A stretch of 64,000 nt of DNA, taken from contig NZ_ALXE01000004.1 of the NCBI RefSeq assembly GCF_000295955.2, positions 1-64,000 on the forward strand. Reading direction: 5' to 3'. Below, one piece after another: positions 62,278 through 64,000 of this stretch. The position numbers and the translations under genes are program-made. The notes beneath the pieces were generated by a model. It searched no databases. It was not told the DNA's origin and was given only the letters and a program-made list of their open reading frames with translations. The DNA is from Pantoea sp. A4. GTDB lineage: Bacteria; Pseudomonadota; Gammaproteobacteria; Enterobacterales; Enterobacteriaceae. Within the stretch, counting starts at the first letter, position 1. Every line of letters starts with the position of its first letter.

Positions 62278-63042
62278 ATGGAAACCCGTCGTGAAGAACG
62301 CATCGTCCGCCTGGCGCAGGCGCTGAAGCGTACTGATAAACTGCATCTGAAAGAAGCCGCTCAATTGCTTGGCGTCTCTGAAATGACTATTCGCCGCGAT
62401 TTGGGCGAGTCGGCCAGCAGCGTTGTGCTGCTTGGGGGCTACATTGTGCGCGATCCGCGCCAGCAGGTAGCGCACTATTTTGTCAGTGACCAACAAAACC
62501 TGAACGTTGCAAAAAAACAGCGTCTGGCGCAGCACGCGGCTGCGCTGGTGGAAGCGAATGACATCATCTTTTTTGACTGCGGTACCACGCTACCGCTGGT
62601 GATAGATGCAATTGATGACGAGCTGCCGTTCACTGCGGTGTGCAGCGCAATCAATACCTTCCTGGCGCTACGCGAAAAACCCCGCTGTCGGGTGATCCTG
62701 AGCGGAGGGGAATTTCACCCGAATAACGCAGTATTTACGCCGCTAGCGCTGGAGTCGGTACTGGATAGCATCAACCCGAACAAAGCCTTTATCTCCGCCG
62801 CCGGGCTGGATGTATTACAGGGTGCCACCTGCTACAACCTCAACGAACTGCCGGTTAAACAGCGGGCGCTCCAGCGAGCACAGCAGAAGATCGTGGTGGG
62901 CGATAGCAGCAAGTACGGCAAAGTGCTGCCGGCTCGCATCGGAGACTTTTCACTGTTCGATATTCTGGTCAGCGACAGTGTACCGCCGCCAGAATTACAA
63001 CGTGAGCTGGAGCGCGCCGGCGTCAGCTTGCATTGTGACTGA
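62278..63042 (+). CDS. deoR: Deoxyribonucleoside regulator DeoR
   Basis: DeoR-family repressor, 254 aa (E. coli 252). The N-terminal METRREERI is followed by the winged helix LHLKEAAQLLGVSEMTIRRDL. The sugar-phosphate sensing domain has IIFFDCGTTLPLVIDAIDDELPFTAVCSAINTF, close to E. coli DeoR, which binds deoxyribose-5-phosphate. The assignment as DeoR rather than another family member is by this collinearity; deo genes are not in the window. ATG 62278 follows AAGGAG at 62262-62267. The 327-base gap from slt holds at most a doubtful 42-codon ORF (62073-62201). Confidence 0.85.
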   Translation: METRREERIVRLAQALKRTDKLHLKEAAQLLGVSEMTIRRDLGESASSVVLLGGYIVRDPRQQVAHYFVSDQQNLNVAKKQRLAQHAAALVEANDIIFFDCGTTLPLVIDAIDDELPFTAVCSAINTFLALREKPRCRVILSGGEFHPNNAVFTPLALESVLDSINPNKAFISAAGLDVLQGATCYNLNELPVKQRALQRAQQKIVVGDSSKYGKVLPARIGDFSLFDILVSDSVPPPELQRELERAGVSLHCD

Positions 63043-63068
63043 CACCAGGCCTTGAGCAGGCAGCAGTA

Positions 63069-63593
63069 TTATTGCGCGAGCCTAACTTCCCCTAGCGCCT
63101 GCCAGATATGCAACTTATCTGCCGTTGAGAGATGCGTTTGTTGAAGATGGGCAAGGAATTGCGCTTTGTCAGGCGGAGATTTCTGCTTTAACAGTTCTGC
63201 GGTCTGCGCCAGTACCGCATCGCTCAGGCTGCTGATTTTTTCGCGCACCTCAGCCAGTGACAGGTTTGGCAACGCGGTATCCGGCTGCGCCAGCCAGTCA
63301 GCCCGATAGCGGTACTGAATGGCTTTCGCGGCATCCATCTGTGCCTGAATAAACGGCTTCACCGACTCTCCATCGAGCCCCAGTGCGACAGCACGCTGTG
63401 CCGTTCGCGCCAACACCTGCTGCTCCTGGGCCAGATCTTCCACCGCTTTATGCGTGCGGGCTTTATCTGCGGCCACCGCCTGCATATAGCCCAGTCGTTG
63501 ATTGATCAGTTCAGCCAGCCGGGAGCTGGTCACCGGAGCGGCCAGCGAACTGGCGCTGAAAGCGAGCATCAGTACACAAAGTGTCTTTTTCAT
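63069..63593 (-). CDS. aroQ: Secreted chorismate mutase, AroQ-gamma type
   Basis: Monofunctional periplasmic chorismate mutase, 174-aa precursor. It has signal peptide MKKTLCVLMLAFSASSLA, then helix 1 with LAELINQRLGYMQAVAADKA (active-site Arg and Lys), and QAQMDAAKAIQYRYRADWL with the catalytic Lys/Gln region. Length and arrangement fit the *AroQ family first described from Erwinia herbicola. The periplasmic role is unclear; some pathogens use secreted forms on host chorismate. It is convergent with deoR, 26 bases apart, in a place where E. coli has no gene. Confidence 0.88.
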   Translation of the reverse strand: MKKTLCVLMLAFSASSLAAPVTSSRLAELINQRLGYMQAVAADKARTHKAVEDLAQEQQVLARTAQRAVALGLDGESVKPFIQAQMDAAKAIQYRYRADWLAQPDTALPNLSLAEVREKISSLSDAVLAQTAELLKQKSPPDKAQFLAHLQQTHLSTADKLHIWQALGEVRLAQ

Positions 63594-63827
63594 GGCGATT
63601 CCTTATCCATTGCAACATTCACCGGATTTAATCATCAACGCGGGGCGCATTTTGCTACAGGTGACGCTGGGCCGGAAAGTAAAAAAAGGCTAAAATCGGG
63701 CAATACGAACAGTTTTGAAGACCAGGATGGCATTTGCCCTGTGGCCGATGATCCCCACCTGATGTTTTCGTTATCCCACCGGTTACAGGCTGACACCTGC
63801 AACCCGTCAACAGAGGCTCATTACAAC

Positions 63828-64000
63828 GTGGCTCAATTCGTCTATAGCATGCATCGCGTCGGCAAAGTGGTTCCGCCGAAGCGTCACATTCTGAAGAACA
63901 TCTCACTCAGCTTTTTCCCTGGGGCGAAAATCGGCGTTCTCGGCCTGAACGGCGCGGGTAAATCTACCCTGCTGCGCATCATGGCGGGTATCGATACGGA
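63828..64000 (+). CDS. ettA: Energy-dependent translational throttle EttA (5' part)
   Basis: ABC-F translation factor that gates the first elongation step according to ADP/ATP; only the first 57 codons are inside the window. The start MAQFVYSMHRVGKVVPPKRHIL and Walker [17 protein letters not shown] match E. coli EttA (YjjK). The start codon is GTG 63828 with AGAGGC upstream. The rest continues past the right edge. Confidence 0.95.
   Translation, partial: MAQFVYSMHRVGKVVPPKRHILKNISLSFFPGAKIGVLGLNGAGKSTLLRIMAGIDT

Overview
The window is chromosomal DNA of a gammaproteobacterium of the order Enterobacterales. Gene content and order follow the Escherichia coli minute-0 region closely (thiBPQ, polB-rapA-rluA, djlA-lptD-surA-pdxA-rsmA-apaGH-folA, carAB-dapB, ispH-fkpB-lspA-ileS-ribF-rpsT, nhaA, dnaJK, mog-talB-yaaA, thrLABC, lasT, arcA, creA, rob, gpmB, yjjX, trpR, slt, ettA). 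The blocks between these landmarks differ from E. coli: there is no sgrR beside thiB, a porin lies between folA and carB, and a deoR plus a secreted chorismate mutase lie between slt and ettA. A Pantoea/Erwinia-type genus is the best guess. This rests on synteny and on the secreted AroQ, which was first described in Erwinia herbicola (Pantoea). It is an inference, not a species call.

Layout. 1-600: a T6SS EagR-type (DUF1795) chaperone gene at the left edge. 838-4223: TPP riboswitch and thiamine importer thiBPQ, convergent with yabI. 5087-11252: LexA-controlled polB, rapA and rluA. 11351-19697: djlA, then the envelope/ribosome operon lptD-surA-pdxA-rsmA-apaG-apaH, then folA. 19927-27268: a trimeric-type porin, carAB and dapB. 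27522-28553: an isolated pentapeptide-repeat protein of unknown function. 28603-34881: the ispH-fkpB-lspA-ileS-ribF block, divergent from rpsT. 35291-37520: a secreted YncE-like beta-propeller with Fur-like sites, then nhaA. 37699-45129: dnaKJ with a heat-shock promoter, an MHS-family transporter, mog, talB and yaaA. 45135-49312: an AT-rich accessory island. 49747-54583: thr operon with leader peptide and attenuator. 54771-64000: lasT, arcA, creA, rob, gpmB, yjjX, trpR with its palindromic operator, slt, deoR, aroQ and the start of ettA.

The most interesting part is the accessory island between yaaA and thrC. It looks like a complete class II microcin system, all on the minus strand. In transcription order it holds a 109-aa precursor with a double-glycine-type leader and a glycine-zipper core, a 64-aa two-helix membrane protein that is the likely immunity protein, a perfect 16-bp hairpin, a CvaA/HlyD-type membrane fusion protein and a CvaB-type ABC exporter with an N-terminal C39 peptidase. 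The outer-membrane partner would be TolC, encoded elsewhere. I do not recognise the precursor as any known microcin.

No rRNA or tRNA genes, CRISPR arrays, insertion sequences or prophage were seen. Most remaining genes are conserved housekeeping genes, and their regulatory sites (TPP riboswitch, LexA box, ARG box, sigma-32 promoter, FNR box, trp operator, thr attenuator) are readable directly in the sequence.
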